From NCBI GenBank assembly GCA_023375785.1, contig SZWC01023281.1, forward strand, positions 9,144 through 31,147: a stretch of 22,004 nucleotides of DNA, written 5' to 3'. The position numbers and the translations under genes were made by a program. Positions 20,880-22,004 of the stretch are shown in pieces. Below the pieces are notes generated by a model. It searched no databases. It worked only from the letters and a program-made list of their open reading frames with translations, and was not told where the DNA came from. Numbering within the stretch: the first letter of the stretch is position 1; the number at the start of each line of letters is the position of its first letter. This DNA comes from Penium margaritaceum. Its lineage: Eukaryota > Streptophyta > Zygnematophyceae > Desmidiales > Peniaceae.

Positions 20880-21291
20880 GCGCCGTGTCCTTTTAGACAA
20901 TGTACGTTTCGAACACATGGCGCACGACGCAGGACGAAGGACGCATCCTTGTCGTCTTGCGCCGGGAATTTAGCACCACCCATGTCAGCGGCAAAGTCTC
21001 TTCGGCGACGAAGAACGGAGGCAGCCTGCACTAGCAGCTGTGAGCTTTCGCATTGATTGCTGGGTAGAGGAGGAGCTTGGGTTGTTTTCTCGGTGGCGAA
21101 GGCCAGACTCGAAGATAAGAAGTGGAGCTCTCTAGAGTGGCATATCCGCACGCTTCCGCCCTGTTAAGGTGCTGATGCTGCTGCTTCACGCTTCAACTTG
21201 CGGTGTTTCTGGTGCTATGCCTTCCGGTGCCAGCTGCTGATATCGGCTCTCTCTTGTGGCTGCCGCGCAAGGTGGTGAGCATCTCTTAAGT
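20880..21291 (+). promoter_or_regulatory. GC-rich leader (probable 5' UTR) with several upstream ORFs
   Basis: Base composition rises sharply compared with the upstream AT-rich DNA, as expected at a plant gene's transcribed leader. Several upstream ATGs open short frames: 20900-21034 (44 codons), 20917-20973 (18 codons), 20982-21056 (24 codons) and 21175-21240 (21 codons). If the transcript begins upstream of them, scanning ribosomes would meet these before the main start, and translation of the gene would be lowered or conditional. The transcription start and any intron cannot be read from the sequence, so the span is an estimate. Confidence 0.45.
21175..21240 (+). CDS. Upstream ORF, 21 codons, in frame with the main gene
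   Basis: ATG at 21175 opens 21 codons and stops at TGA 21238-21240, 51 bases before the main ATG and in the same frame (117 bases apart, 39 codons). The peptide is small, Ala/Ser/Gly/Cys-rich, and begins with three Leu codons. It resembles no uORF family that I know. Because it shares frame with the main protein, stop readthrough or an intron removing the stop would give a longer N-terminus. Whether it is translated is unknown. Confidence 0.35.
   Translation: MLLLHASTCGVSGAMPSGASC

Positions 21292-22004
<713 letters not shown>

Noticed and set aside
20819-21151. 110-codon minus-strand frame
   Set aside because: It overlaps the GC-rich leader, has no recognisable domain, and is probably a composition effect.

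Overview
The window looks like nuclear DNA of a land plant with a repeat-rich, AT-rich genome. It carries long gene-free AT-rich stretches, a Ty3/gypsy element with chromovirus-type domains, Ty1/copia remnants, and one GC-richer gene beginning at the far right edge. The style (GC-rich leader with several upstream ORFs, Gln/Thr/His homopolymers) would suit a bryophyte, lycophyte or fern, but nothing here fixes the lineage. There are no bacterial-type operons, and I found no tRNA, rRNA or CRISPR array.

Layout. 1-1089: AT-rich, no gene. 1090-4145: a decayed tandem array of about eleven monomers of roughly 220-240 bp, interrupted at about 2826-3470 by unrelated sequence. Each monomer is built from nested inverted repeats. 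4146-10004: AT-rich, gene-free, with a small GC-rich island of nested inverted repeats at 9539-9620. About 10005-18720: a minus-strand LTR retrotransposon carcass. Two diverged direct repeats (LTRs) flank, in element order (right to left), a Ty1/copia-like GAG and integrase remnant, then Ty3-type GAG, protease, reverse transcriptase, RNase H, integrase and a probable chromodomain, all broken by stops and frameshifts. 18721-20879: AT-rich, gene-free. 20880-21291: GC-rich leader with short upstream ORFs. 21292-22004: the first 237 codons of an open plus-strand protein gene that runs off the window. It is rich in Ser/Ala/Thr, then His and Gln, with 25 uninterrupted CAG codons.

The only credible live gene is the one at 21292. 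The retroelement is dead: YxDD has become CxND, the first integrase Asp has become Asn, and there are many stops. The least explained feature is the dyad-symmetric tandem array at 1.1-4.1 kb. The next is the presence of copia-type GAG/IN remnants between the LTR and gag of a Ty3-type element.
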